Shown in pieces: positions 1 to 12,200 of a DNA stretch of 64,000 nt (positions are counted from its first letter, which is position 1; every line of letters starts with the position of its first letter). A model generated the notes under the pieces. That model was given only the letters and a program-made list of their open reading frames with translations, did no database searches and was not told where the DNA came from. This DNA is from Siderastrea radians (taxonomy: Eukaryota > Cnidaria > Anthozoa > Scleractinia > Rhizangiidae): assembly GCA_964017195.1 (NCBI GenBank), contig OZ024894.1:62001-126000 (forward strand), read 5' to 3'. The translations under genes were made by a program, and so were the position numbers.

Positions 1-452
1 TCCTTGCATGGGATGTCCTTTCCCACCTTTCTATTTCATGCACACTCTGAGAACGTTTGCCCAAAAGACACCTGTTTATCTACATCAGTCAAGAAATTTA
101 TAGATATAGAATTTATTACATAGCTTAGACAGAGCAAAAATCTATGTTTTTGATGGAGACAAATATTAAATTAACTAAAAATTCCAAATTCAAGGAGCTT
201 TAATTTATTCTTAAGTGGTGCAGTTGTACCACAAAGAGTTTTTTCAATGTACTTCAGCACAAGCTCGAAAAGGGAAATTAAAGACCAAAATAGTCACAGC
301 ATCATGCAAAAATCATATACAACTCCAATCCTTCAACATTGTCGCAGGCTATGATGTTGCAGTTTCAAAACGTTTTAAATTCCTACTATTTCTTGTATTT
401 TCGTCTGTTGTAATGTGTTTGGTCTAACATAGATGACATGTTTTGTGTTATA

Positions 453-891
453 TTAAAGTGCACCTAACCCCAAAATATTTTTTTCGCTAAAATAACTCTT
501 TGCACCTGTTCGAAAAGCATTACACCTTTTTTTTATGAAATCCCCCTTAGTCTTGACTTTTTATAGGCTGTAAAAGTTATGAAATCTAGCCATCATCTGG
601 TACACGACCGAGCTAGTGAGGGCATGGGTCTATTCTGGATTTGACATCACAAACTGATTTGCATCTCCTTAAGTCTTTGTAAACATGCATGCTAAGCAGT
701 TTGTGACGTCAAATCAAGAATAGACCCATGCCCCTTCTAACTCGGTCGTGCGACAAATGGTGCTTAGTTTGTCGTAAGTTTTGAAGCCCATAAAAAAGTC
801 AAAAACTGCAAATAATGGTGAAATGTTTTTTAAAATAGGTGCAAAGATTTATATTAGCGTAAAAAATATTTTGGGGTTAGGTGCACTTTAA
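453..891. mobile_element. Foldback MITE with TTAA ends
   Basis: The ends are near-perfect inverted repeats (AGTGCACCTAACCCCAAAAT at 457 and its complement ending at 887), each abutting TTAA. Pairing continues inward: a block around 620-660 is complementary to one around 690-735. The whole element is therefore a long hairpin. TTAA flanks suggest piggyBac-type mobilisation (inference). It has no coding capacity. Confidence 0.75.
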
Positions 892-2210
892 AGGCCTGGT
901 GTAAGCAATTGCAATCCCCATGACGTGAGAAGTGCACTTTACAAAACTTGCATGCGACAGTTGCAAGCAAAAGACATTGGTTGTACCATGCAAATTACCC
1001 AAAGAAATAAACTTGAGATGCCACAGTATGCTACTTAAAAAAGTGACAGCTGCATTGCCATCACTGGCATACAGTGTACGAGGGGTGGCAAATAGCCAGA
1101 CTTTGCGAGACCGACATTTTTTTTTTAAGAGCAGAAACTTTTGGGCCTTGCAAAATTAATTAAAGAAACTGGGATTCCGAGATGGCTTCATGTTCAAAAT
1201 AAAAAGGAGGCTACGAGAACAAAAAAAATCAACTAAAACTTTATGAGACGTATATTTTTTGAAAGACCATTTGCCATTTCTCACAGACATTCTCATACTG
1301 ACCAGTTATCATATATGTTACTCTGAAAGATTGGTTGTGAGAATTTGGTATTCCATCAAAATGACACACTCCTCAGTAATAACAATTTGGTGTTTACTTT
1401 CTTTACGCTTAACATCTGCTGATCTGCCTGATGAATAACAGGGTAAATTAGAAGTTCACTCTGTCTGAAGGTTAATTAAAAATGTGTAAAAGAACCTTCT
1501 TGAAGGACGTTTGCACCATTTTCACAACTTAATTCCGTTCAAAAGCTCTGTAGTGTTGTTTCTTTATTATCTCTACATGCTCCCAGAGTCATTAATTTTT
1601 GGCATCACTTAAATTATCTAGTTCATTTTATCTTCAAAACATTCAAACAAAAAACTACAGTGTTTCCTTTTTTTATTGCTAGAAATTAAGCGAGGCAGAC
1701 TTCTTTGTGCTGCAAAATTGATCATAAAATATATATAAATTCTGGAATAAATATACAACAAAAATAGTTTCAAGGCATTATTATTTTGCACCTTGTTATT
1801 AACTGGATGGAAACCAAATATAACTCGACTATAATGCTACAATTAAAAAATTTCTTTTGCCCTTTTGAAGAAGTAGTAAAAAAACCAATCGAACTGGAGA
1901 CTAAGTTTACACAACCCAAACTCGGTAAAATAAAAGCAATTGGGAAATAAAATTTGCTTTATAAATTATTAACTTCACACATAAAAGCTTTTAATCTAAC
2001 ATTATAAATTTGCATGACAGAACATTAGTAATATTAAGGACCAAAAAAACGACACCTGAAACAGGAAGAATCATAAATTAACGTTCAATAGCTGAATTTT
2101 GACGAAAAGTGACAAATTCTTTTAAAATAATAAAACAAAAAATATTGCTGGAATTGCAATTATTACCGCAGTTCAGAGCTGACAAAAACTATTTAAGAGA
2201 AGAGTGTTAC
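892..2210. other. Noncoding, probably intron 2 of the PPEF-like gene
   Basis: No coding exon, RNA gene or clear repeat was recognised. If the PPEF-like gene continues leftward, this stretch and the first 890 bases lie in its second intron, because no third exon matching the family could be found. Confidence 0.4.
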
Positions 2211-2738
2211 CTTCAGCTGATCTTGTTCTCCGGCGTATTCCACGCTTTGAAATATTTTCCAAGTACATCTTCGCCGAGCTTCGAGACGAGCTTGATAGCG
2301 TCTGAACCAATTTTGGATCAAAATTGCCGATCGTATTGCTGCAAATATGAAACGAGAATTTAAGTGAAAATATATGTATTAACAAGAATATCTATGCAAA
2401 TAAAGCTTTGCGTTAAGAAAGCACTCCTAATCCTCTAACTTGAGACTTCAAATATTATATTTTATAAAGCATTAAATGATAATCTTTTACTGTATCGATC
2501 GATTGAGGGATTTTAGTATTCAATCGTATTTTGTTACGGCGAGAAATGTCATGAATACACTCTTGAATCGAGTGAATCGGACAGAGTTCAAGATGTCATC
2601 TGGCCTTATCAAAATTTATAATTGCAACTGAGTAAGCTGATAAAAGAAAACTTGTTAGGACTTACCTTTCTCTGATTTCCCAAGTGCTAAGCCGTGCGGG
2701 TTTTCGTCTCCATCTTCGACCGAAGCACCGCATCCCAT
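2211..2738 (-). CDS. PPEF: PPEF/rdgC-like serine/threonine phosphatase with EF hands, N-terminal exons only
   Basis: Two coding exons join in frame on the minus strand. Exon 1 (2738-2666, 24 codons plus 1 base, donor GTAAG) begins MGCGAS: Gly2 fits N-myristoylation and Cys3 palmitoylation. Exon 2 (2338-2211, acceptor TTGCAG, donor GTAAC) adds 43 codons holding an IQ-type calmodulin-binding motif ([20 protein letters not shown]) followed by [19 protein letters not shown]. This order (acylation site, IQ motif, then a segment ending FQSIEYA) is that of PPEF1/PPEF2 and Drosophila rdgC, phosphatases that dephosphorylate rhodopsin in fly photoreceptors. The phosphatase and EF-hand domains must lie beyond the left edge. 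The start is chosen because only this ATG gives the acylation motif. PPEF1 and PPEF2 cannot be told apart from this part. Confidence 0.8.
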
Positions 2739-4045
2739 GTTTCGCTAATGTTCGTTTGAAATAGCTGTCTAATCTTTGCTTATTGTGGCGCGATTTCTTT
2801 CCAGTCTGCTCCCAAGATAGCTTCCATAACGACAGACAACGGAAGCAGAAATAAAACTTACGAACATATATCTGACAACGCTCATTTCTTGCCGTAAGAG
2901 CTTCGTAAAAGTTACTCAAAATGAAGGTCCATAGCTACAAACGCATTTGGCGGGAGAATCACGCAAGTTCGCGGGTAAACATTCCAAATGTTCCACGCGA
3001 AATGGACACGCGAAAAATCTCAAAACCACGCAGTCATATCGACTTACTCAATCGTCGCTTTAGTCCAATAAACTAGGCTCTAGCTCTTGAGTAGTTCTTC
3101 GAGAAACTGTCACTAAACAAACCTCCAGGGGAGAACAGATGAAGAAACCTGTCAGATGTCCAGAACAACGTCGATTCCGACAAAACCAACCACGACAGAT
3201 CGATGAAGAAATCCAGTGATGAAACGATTCGGACGTCGTCGAATCGGAAAAAATACAATTTGGGGACCTTGGGTTTCGGAACGCAATTTTCCTTAATGGG
3301 AAGAAAAAGCTTTGTAGTTAAAATAAACGCTTTCGGTAACTGATATAACTTAAGCCACTCAGACATAACACGTTGAATATTATAATTCATTTTGTTGCTT
3401 AGAAACCAGCTTTAACAGTCGGGCAAGCATATTAAACATACACAAACTCTCGAAATAAGAATGCCGCATTCAGTGAAATGTTCTAAAATTTCAACTGGAG
3501 ATCTCAATTAAAACTCTCTCTCTCTCTCATGATAAGTCTAATAACATCGGCTTTGGTTTTTTTCTTCTTCTTTTCCAAACTGGCAAAATGCATATTAAAC
3601 AATATTTACCTATCGCGCAATATGTTTCTTAGAAACCGGAACAGTGCGTAAAATTAAAAGTACAAATTAAACTTGGTTTTCTCTCGTTAATTTACATACA
3701 CTACCGAGTTTTAACAAGAATGCAAATGCTAAGCATACAATAAATTTGATATAAAAGTTCTGACAAATTTCTTGACTTGTCTACTGCCGGAAGTGATCCA
3801 GTGACGGACCAGAATTTTTCGTTCGTCAGTTTTCATGTCTTTTACGTGTAACAAGAATGCACATGCTGTGCGCTATTTTACATTGAATATCTTACCGCTG
3901 AGAAAAAAATGACAAATTTTTTAAAGAACTAAGTCGATCATTAAAGTTAGAATGATTGATTACAACTCTGGATTGAACACCAACCGTGCCTCTACAGTGT
4001 CATTTGGAAGTTTTACACATGGAAAGGAACATTGCGATAAGAACT
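2739..4045. other. Upstream region of the PPEF-like gene
   Basis: It should contain the promoter and 5' UTR of the minus-strand PPEF-like gene, but no convincing TATA box or other element was identified. A short alternative first exon (ATG near 2890 followed by a GTAAGT donor) is possible but unsupported. The rest shows nothing recognisable. Confidence 0.3.
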
Positions 4046-4265
4046 AAGGCGCAGTTCAGACGCCGTACCTCTCATGTGCCGTACCAAACACATTTTCGCT
4101 CCAAGGTCGTATTAAGCGGCTAGCCTTGCGTTACCCTGAGATTTACCTTGCCTAATTGAATTCTGTCCAAAAAAACTGATTTGGACACTGTTCCACTGCC
4201 AAATAACTACATACTACTTGGTACGGCACATGAGAGGTACGGCGTCTGAACTGGGCCTGAGCCTT
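4046..4265. mobile_element. Short MITE with about 40-bp inverted repeats
   Basis: The sequence CAGTTCAGACGCCGTACCTC with further matching bases at 4052-4091 is repeated in inverted orientation at about 4218-4255. The arms enclose about 130 bp of unique sequence. Outer ends differ by one base and no clear target duplication was found. Confidence 0.7.
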
Positions 4266-5418
4266 TGGGAATAAAAATGACAAAACGCGACAATTGAATT
4301 CACTAATAACTATGCACAATCAAAGCGTTTTGGAGCAGTATGCTACAAAGTACTACAAAGGCGTCTAAGTTTTATTCAAAAGATATTCAATCTTTGACCT
4401 TATTGAGGTCTTTTAATACAATACTCTAAACGATTGTCGTCTTAAATGGAAAACAGAAATACCATTAAGTGAACCGACGCCTTCGCTGGGTGCGGAGTTC
4501 AATTGATGGAAGTCGAATGATAAATATGTACTTAATTTTGCGTTCCGCCTTTGTTTTATTGCTATTGTTTTAGGGGTCCTTGGTGATGCAAAACACACTC
4601 AGTAAACAAACAAATGAAACGTGCAAGCAATCAAACTTCGACCTCTGTCATGTACACGACAAATTAAACGGATTGATAATCATAAATATGATGCATTTGA
4701 CTTTTTATTACCCGATTATCTTAACAAGAGGTCGCCTTTGTTTTACTCACAGAGAGAGTGTGGCGGTCAAGAATCAAGTAAACTTGAGATCACAACTCTG
4801 CGACTATTCAGATGAAATCTATCAGCCTTAAGCAGTACATTCCATTAGAGCTGTTATTATCGATCATAATATTTAACGTTTGGGACTGTGAGTGAAACCC
4901 ACACTATAAATACTTCAACGAAAGCTGTTGAGCAGTCTTTCCCTGTGGTGTTTTCAATGCTTTTCATGTATTAGTTCGCAAACTGATAAATTTTAGAGTA
5001 AAAAATGAATAAAAATTGAAACTTTTAGCGCCTGCACAATTTCTACCATTTTTTTTTCGCGTCATGCGCAGTAAGGCCCTAAGGCGGAAGAATTGCTTTA
5101 GATTACCCCGTTTGCACCGCACTCACGCAGCATTTGCTAGGGCAGCAAAATCGAAAGACATTCGTTGGTAATCAGAAGAAAAATTTGCTTAACAACAACA
5201 CTGCGTGTACACACAAACAAGAAACACTTTTGGAACAAAAGAAATTAATTTAAAAAATGATTTCTATGCAATCGGCGTTGCGTGACAAAAAAAAAAACAA
5301 TGAGGAACGATAGACCACTTGTGCAGGCTGTAGATTATTTTGGTTGGGTGGAAAACGTGGAGTGCGGAGTGTGGAAATGCGGAGTGTAGAAAATGCGGAG
5401 TTTGGTTGTAGTGTTAAA

Positions 5419-5508
5419 AAAGATTTAACACGCAACAAAAACATCGTACTCAAAAAAGCAGATAAGGGAACCGCTACCGTCATAATGAACAGACAAGAGT
5501 CTACTTGA
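5419..5508 (+). pseudogene. Reverse-transcriptase fragment, Penelope-like
   Basis: A 29-codon open stretch reads ...NIVLKKADKGTATVIMNRQE... and then stops at TGA. The motif (I/V)xKxADKGxxxVIM(N/D)R is the N-terminal RT signature common in Penelope-like and related retroelements. Nothing on either side continues it, so this is a short relic. Confidence 0.55.
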
Positions 5509-6166
5509 CGACAGAAATAAGAACGTTATAGTGCATTTGTGCGATTTCCCCAAGTGGTCTAGAGAACGCTAAATGATCCACGATTGGGATAAAGTATAGC
5601 AAGTCGGGTAAGTAAAAAGGGGAGCCTGCAGAGGGGAAATCAAGCTCACAGATATAGTGTGTGGGGTAGAGTAAAGGGGAAGAAGAAGGATATTACTCAT
5701 GTATTTATTTATTTATTTTACTTTATTTTATTTATTTATTTTTTCTTGAGCACCCATCTCACCCCACCCTTTGCCGCCCATCTCACTTCCCCCAACACTC
5801 CTCCGTTTGAGAACAAGAGGCATCAAAATTACAATTAACAACATTTCAGTTTTATTTTGTCATGAAATGATTTTTTTGTTGTGGGTTTAATTCTTAGTCA
5901 CTTTCAAAAGATAACAAGACTTTCATTACTACATTCCTCACGTGAATCGTCGAGCTTATTGCACAAACGAAAAACGCGCACGGGTGTAGTGGTTTCTGTA
6001 ACCGGTGCGACACAAACACTGTGTTGGTTTTTAGTAACCTAACAAGCTTTGCTTGGAGTTTGCCGACTTGCAAAGGCGTGTTCCTCTTCTCTTTCGACAA
6101 AGCATGAGGGAAAAAGAAATTTCTCTTCGTCTACTCTACCATCCGTCACCCATCATAAAATGTTAT

Positions 6167-6172
6167 TTTATT
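6167..6172 (-). terminator. Probable ALG8 polyadenylation signal
   Basis: AATAAA on the minus strand lies 54 bases downstream of the ALG8 stop codon at 6226-6228, a normal position for a short 3' UTR. Confidence 0.55.
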
Positions 6173-6225
6173 AATTTCAAAGCTTTCGCTCGCTTCTCAC
6201 TAACTTCAAGACCTTTACTCGCTTT

Positions 6226-9200
6226 TCATTGTTTCTTTTTTGTAGACTTCTTCCCCGTTGCAGTTACTCTAAAGCTTGACACTGCTGTCCTGTTGATCAG
6301 CGGGCCTGTTTTAAGTGTGTCGATGTAAAACAAAATCCATGCCCACACTACCCCTACTGCGCAATACACAGATGTTAACATGAGCGGTAGGAAAGGCAAC
6401 TTAACGGCAAGGCCCGTCAAAGGATGAACAGCGCTGCAGTAGAATTCCAAAACTAGTAAACCGTAAAGATAGCACGCTTCATACCACTCAACTATAGGTA
6501 ACTGGAATAACTCTGCTACTGTTGACTGTTTGGACGACTCTCCACTGAAACGAAAAAAAAAATCAGTAAGACAAAACTGAATTAATCGTTTCAGGGAATA
6601 TGAAGTATTACTATATAGACAGTCTCTATTAATGGACTATTACGTAGATAAACCCCTTATTTACTATTTCGTACGCGAACCCCTCCTGGACAGCCTCTAT
6701 TAATGGCCTATTACGTAAATAAGCCCCTCCCGGTTCGGGTGCCTGGTATTTCAGAGGATGATGTCTAAGGCAGAAAGTGAAGCCGAGCTTCATAATAATA
6801 ATAATAATAATAAAATATTTATATAGCGCCAATATCCTAAAAGTTCAAAAGCGCTTTACAGAAGTAACGTTAAAAATATTAAAAACACTATTAAAAAAAA
6901 TAAATATAAAAATAGTTAAAAAGTTACAAAAAAAAAAGCTTCGAGGGTAACTGTGTAGTTTTGAGGACAATCTTTCAGCCAAGGCATTATCATCCGATAA
7001 ACCAACAAGCTGGGATGGGAAGGGGCTAATTTATTTTACAACCCCCAACCGATTATATAACACACGCTTTATCGAGATAAAGAGAATCAGCCAAATAGAT
7101 GCAAGTGGATTAGTCTACTCAATTTGTTTACATTGTGGTTAGATTCAGAGATATCATCTTAATGCGATTCCCTATCTTCGTTGTATTCTTGTCGATAAAA
7201 TCGGACAAAGGATATCAAATCGGATGAGGTATAAGCCTGACAACTGATTTCGTGGAATAATTGTTAATTATTCGGTACTTACCAGTGGACGAGACACAAG
7301 GAATAGAACGAGAAGATTGTAAACATCAGCATCAAGCAAACTTTGATTGGTGTTTCTGAAAAACAAGGGGCAAGAAAGTGTCATGTAGTTATTCATTTCG
7401 GTCGGCAGTGTCATCTTTTTACAGAGCTACGCGACGCATCGTTGTCATGTACACAAAATTTCTGATTATGTTTGTTCAAAACTGACTTCCTTTTGACAAC
7501 GTTGCCATGGTTACCTTTTCAACTGACCAATCAAATTCAAGCACTATGAGAGGAGGAGGTTGAGAGCACGAATGTGAAACTTGACAAGCTCCGCCCCTCA
7601 TAATTCATTTACGTTGATTGGCCAGACGATACGGAAGCCATCCTGACACGTTGTCAGAAAAAGATGTCAAAGAGTTGTCAAATACAGCTGTACAAAAAGT
7701 TGTCAAAAATGCATGTCAAAAAGTTCCCAAAAATAGATGCAAAAAAGTTGTCAAAAATGGATGTCAAAAAGTTGTCAAAAGCGTGGATGGGAGTAATAGT
7801 TGGTTAATCTAGTTGGCAAATGTAGAGCAACTTAACTTTCTGAATCCTATATGCTATAGACTGCGAGTAGTCTCTAATTTTGGCGATGGCGATTGTGGGG
7901 TGGGCAAAATACACACGCACGCGCGAAATTTCGAGGGGACGTGACGCGATGGGAGCGCCAAAAATTTTCGGAGCTCCCTTCGCGTCGCGTCTCCTCGAAA
8001 TTTCGCCCGCGCGTATGTGTATTTCGCCCGCCCCTCAATCGCCATCGCCAAAACTAGAGACTACTCGCAGTCTATGTATGTTACAGTTTACCTTGAGACT
8101 GAAACAGCAGCGGAAACAGGGACAGGTGCCCCGTTGTGGACAAGACAAGAAACACACGGGCGGCTCTTCTATCAACTACGGCCAAGAGACTGAAATAAAA
8201 AAAAACAATAGACATCTGCCGAATAAACTGTTTTTTAAAAAAGTTAAAAATGCTAAACGTTTTCGATCGTCAAGTTCGTCTTCACTCTGGTGATGATCTT
8301 GACGATCGAAAACGTTAAGCATTTTTAACTTAAAAAAAAAAACGTTTTACCTAATTTTGACTTTTTATAAAAAATCAAACAAACAATCAATGACAGGACG
8401 GATTTCATATCAAACGCGTCAAAATAGCACCTGCACAATTCGGAAATGTTCAGTGTGCACTACGACAAAAACTATGCGACACAACATCTGAAAGGATATA
8501 TCTGTAGGTATTTCTGTTGCTTTGGAAGTCGTGTTGAGAGAACGAACTGCCAAAGGTAAATGCACCGAGGAATAAAATACAACAATTACATCGATTTTCT
8601 TTTATTTCGTTTATATATTAGGAAAAAAAAAAGACTAACCTTAACGGGATGATGATCATTAAAATGGCTTTCTCATGAACATGCCAACCAAACAAAAAGG
8701 AACCAAACGCGCAGAGGATGAGACAGCGAAGAAATCCAGTGACTCCAGAAGGTCTGAACCACACATGCAACAGAGCAGGCTAAACACAACAGAAACACAC
8801 GTAAATACACACTTGGTTACAATTTCAAGATAAGGGGGTTCAGAAACCCCGTTTGCATGTGTAGCTTAATATTTCAGGGCTGCAAATAAAACTGTACTTT
8901 TGTCTCTTTTGAAAGACATATGTTTAACTTAGACAGCATTTTGGTCTCACAAAACAAAAATCTTGTTACACGTGATTATTTCAAGATCACGTGGAAACAT
9001 TTGAAATAGAGTGGAACTTTCTCTTGACACTTCAATTCACAGCAACAACGCGATTACATCGCACAACAATTGACATTTGCATCTTAGCCTTCTGAATTAA
9101 AGCCATCCTCTCCCCAATGTCTCCCGTTTTAAGGTATAAGTACCAGGCACAGCAGGCGTACACGGGGAGGAGGTAGAGGTCTGGAGCGAGAAAGTGGAAG

Positions 9201-12200
9201 GAAAAATGGGGCACCACGGAGAGGATCCCCAGTCCCCTCTCTCCCTCTACCCCTCCTTGTTTTAACGCCTACTACGCAAGCTAGGCAAAAGTACAACAAA
9301 CTAGCTTGATTTTCTTTTGTTTTGAACATTTTTAGGTTATTTCACAGAACAGGGCTTTGTCTTCTTCTGTAGTTAGACTTCTATTACCAGTAACGCTAGA
9401 GATCGATAAACCTAATGTCTCCACTTTCCTGTGTAGCAAGAACCCCAATAGTTATTATTATTATTTTTTTATAAACCTAAGGTGTCTTACCAGCACTGAT
9501 AAAAGCGTTAATATCATTGTTATAAATGGAGGTACTGAGGGAAGAATCAGATGCTCTGACTGGCCAACCAAGCCGCCTGTCATGGAAGCCTGTTTGTTGA
9601 GCAGTTCCTTCGGTACAAATCCTAATTTGGAGCCTACATAAAAGAAAGAAAATAACCACTCAACGAAAGGCTTTTACGCCCAGAAACACACTGATGTAAT
9701 GGTTAGCATTACCTTTCTTTCGATCAAACTGTCAAACAGACGATCAAAGTACCGGTGGTTCAAGGCTTGGTTTCTGTATTGTGACGTCTTGCTTCCTTAG
9801 ACAAGAAGCTCTATTCCACACAGTCCCTCCCCACTCAGGTTTTGGGTAGATCACGAGCAATCTCTCCATCCGCTCAGGGATAGTCGAGGGAGCAAAAATC
9901 GCTCATTACACTAGCGGGCTCGACACGCACATCACGTTTCAACGTGGCACGCGATTTCGCGCTCGCTCGTTTGTTTGTTTTCCTCGACTAGCCCTGAGGC
10001 GATTTCGCGCTCGCTTGTTTGTTCATTTTCCTCGACTGTCCCTGAGGCGATTTTGCGCTCGCTCGCGTGTTCGTTTTCCCCGACCATCCCTGAGCAGAAA
10101 GAGAGACTGCTCGTAGTCTACGTGTTGAGGGTAACCCTCCACTGGACCCCATAAACGGAGGGTAGCAATACTCCAAGTTACTTCACGCTAAATTTAAAGG
10201 GACTGCTTGCAATTTTTACTTTTGCCAATGTACGGCTTGGGTACACTGTATTTGTAAGCACTTGTCAATAATACCATCCATTTCATTGAAACTACAAAGT
10301 CTGGCCATGAATACATAACGGTTTAAACAAAGGACTTTGAGTCATGTTTAGAACAAATATAAAATATGATATCACCATTCAAATGCAATCTACAGTACTA
10401 AGCAGCATTTAGCTGTTGCTGTACCCATTTCTTCAACATTTGCAAAATGAAAATAAGAGAAACTTTTTTCTTCACCTTTTGAAGTATTAATAGCATTCTT
10501 GGGAGAGAAATCGTACGTGCTTGAATATTCTTTATGCTTTGAACAGGGTCTGGAAGGGTATTCTCGGGATCCGGGATTTCACCAAAATACGGTGCGGGAT
10601 TCGGGAAAACGCAAAATATCTTGACGGGATTCGGGATTTGACTGCTACTAGGGAAGCGGGATTCGCCAAATTTGGGCACGGGATGCGGGATTTTTTGGCT
10701 TGTCTGTCGGGAATTCGGGAAAGCGTCACGACCCAAGTAAACGTTCTAGCGGCAAAAGCGAATCAACCAGGCGAGCGAAAAATATCAATCAAAAGGGCCA
10801 ATCTACATCTTAAATTTATTGGCTTTTGCAGAAATTAGTCTTTTTTAACGTATTTTGGGGAAAGAAAAATCGGTATTCGGGATAGCGATGAAAAAAGGGC
10901 GGGATGCGGGATTCTCCTCAAAAAGGAGCGGGAATGCGGGATCAGGACCCCCCTTCCAGACCCTGTTTGAATACTCTGTATGCACGAACTTCAACTTACC
11001 AGAGGTAGCAACAGCTTTGTCCAGTACATTGTACAATGCCCAGAAGTTTGGTGCCCAGTAGGCATGGCACAAGCCACGCTTGAAAGGAAAGAGTCTTGAC
11101 AACACCTGCCCAAACTGACCCTGAGTTAAATTTAAAAAGTCAAAGATGTTGTTGTTTATTTCTTATTTATTTATCTACGTTATTTATTTATTGACACAAA
11201 ACCAACCTTAAGGGTGCATTTTCATAAAAAGATTACAAATTTAACACACAAAAATGCTCTCACCACTGACCTTACACCTTACATTAATAATAATTATTAA
11301 TGTTAAAATTATTTTAAGAGAGGTCATAAATTGAAAATGAAAACAGAAATCAAACTCAAAACGTAGGGGGGGGGGGGGAGGGGAGGGAGGGAGGAATGAA
11401 GGAAGACTGGACTGCATGAATATAACATTGTGGTTTGAGTCCTCTCAAACACTGTTGTTTCATACAAAAATAGTTTGCAGAGAAAGTAGGAAATGTAATC
11501 CAAAACCTTCTAACGACACTTTACATCACAAAATTATATTTATTTCTCTGACTGATGGCATTTCAGACTAAACTCAAGCAAGATTTGGTGGTCTCTGAGA
11601 TCCAAGCTTTATAAAAGCTTGGTTTTCTTAGATGACCCCAAATTTTTCCATGTCCCAGATTCCAAGACTCTTTATTATTCAAGTGCCAAAATTTCAAGAC
11701 TCAGTTCAAATCTGCTGAGATGCATCACTTTCAAATACACACAATTTTACACTCCTAAAATAATGAAGCCCCTCCCCCCCCCCCTTTACCAAGCCCTCCA
11801 ATTATGAACAAGTTTAAAGGAATTTTAAACACAAGTCAAAATTACCAATTGATGCCCTGTTAAAGTTCACTCCAACACTTTTTTATTAGCTTACCATAGC
11901 TATAAATGGACCAAATGAAGCACCAAAAACAATCACAACTATGATGCCAAGTTTCATCAAGTTCATAGGAGAAAAATCCCAGATATTTACACCAAAAATC
12001 TTCAGCTGCTTATCTGAAAATTAAGGAAAATATCAGTCTTCCTGCTTGGTCAACAGACATCCACAACAAAACCTTCATTGTTCTTGTTTTGTTTGATTGA
12101 ATTGGTTTGACCAGTTCTTATAATTGGCACCTTCTTCTCACTCAGACTATGGAGTTTAATAAACAAATATAAAATTTTGTAATTACTGGAAGCTGCATGT

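Noticed and set aside
7618..7812. Lys/Val/Cys-rich 64-codon frame
   Set aside because: It is a translation of a short tandem repeat in an intron.
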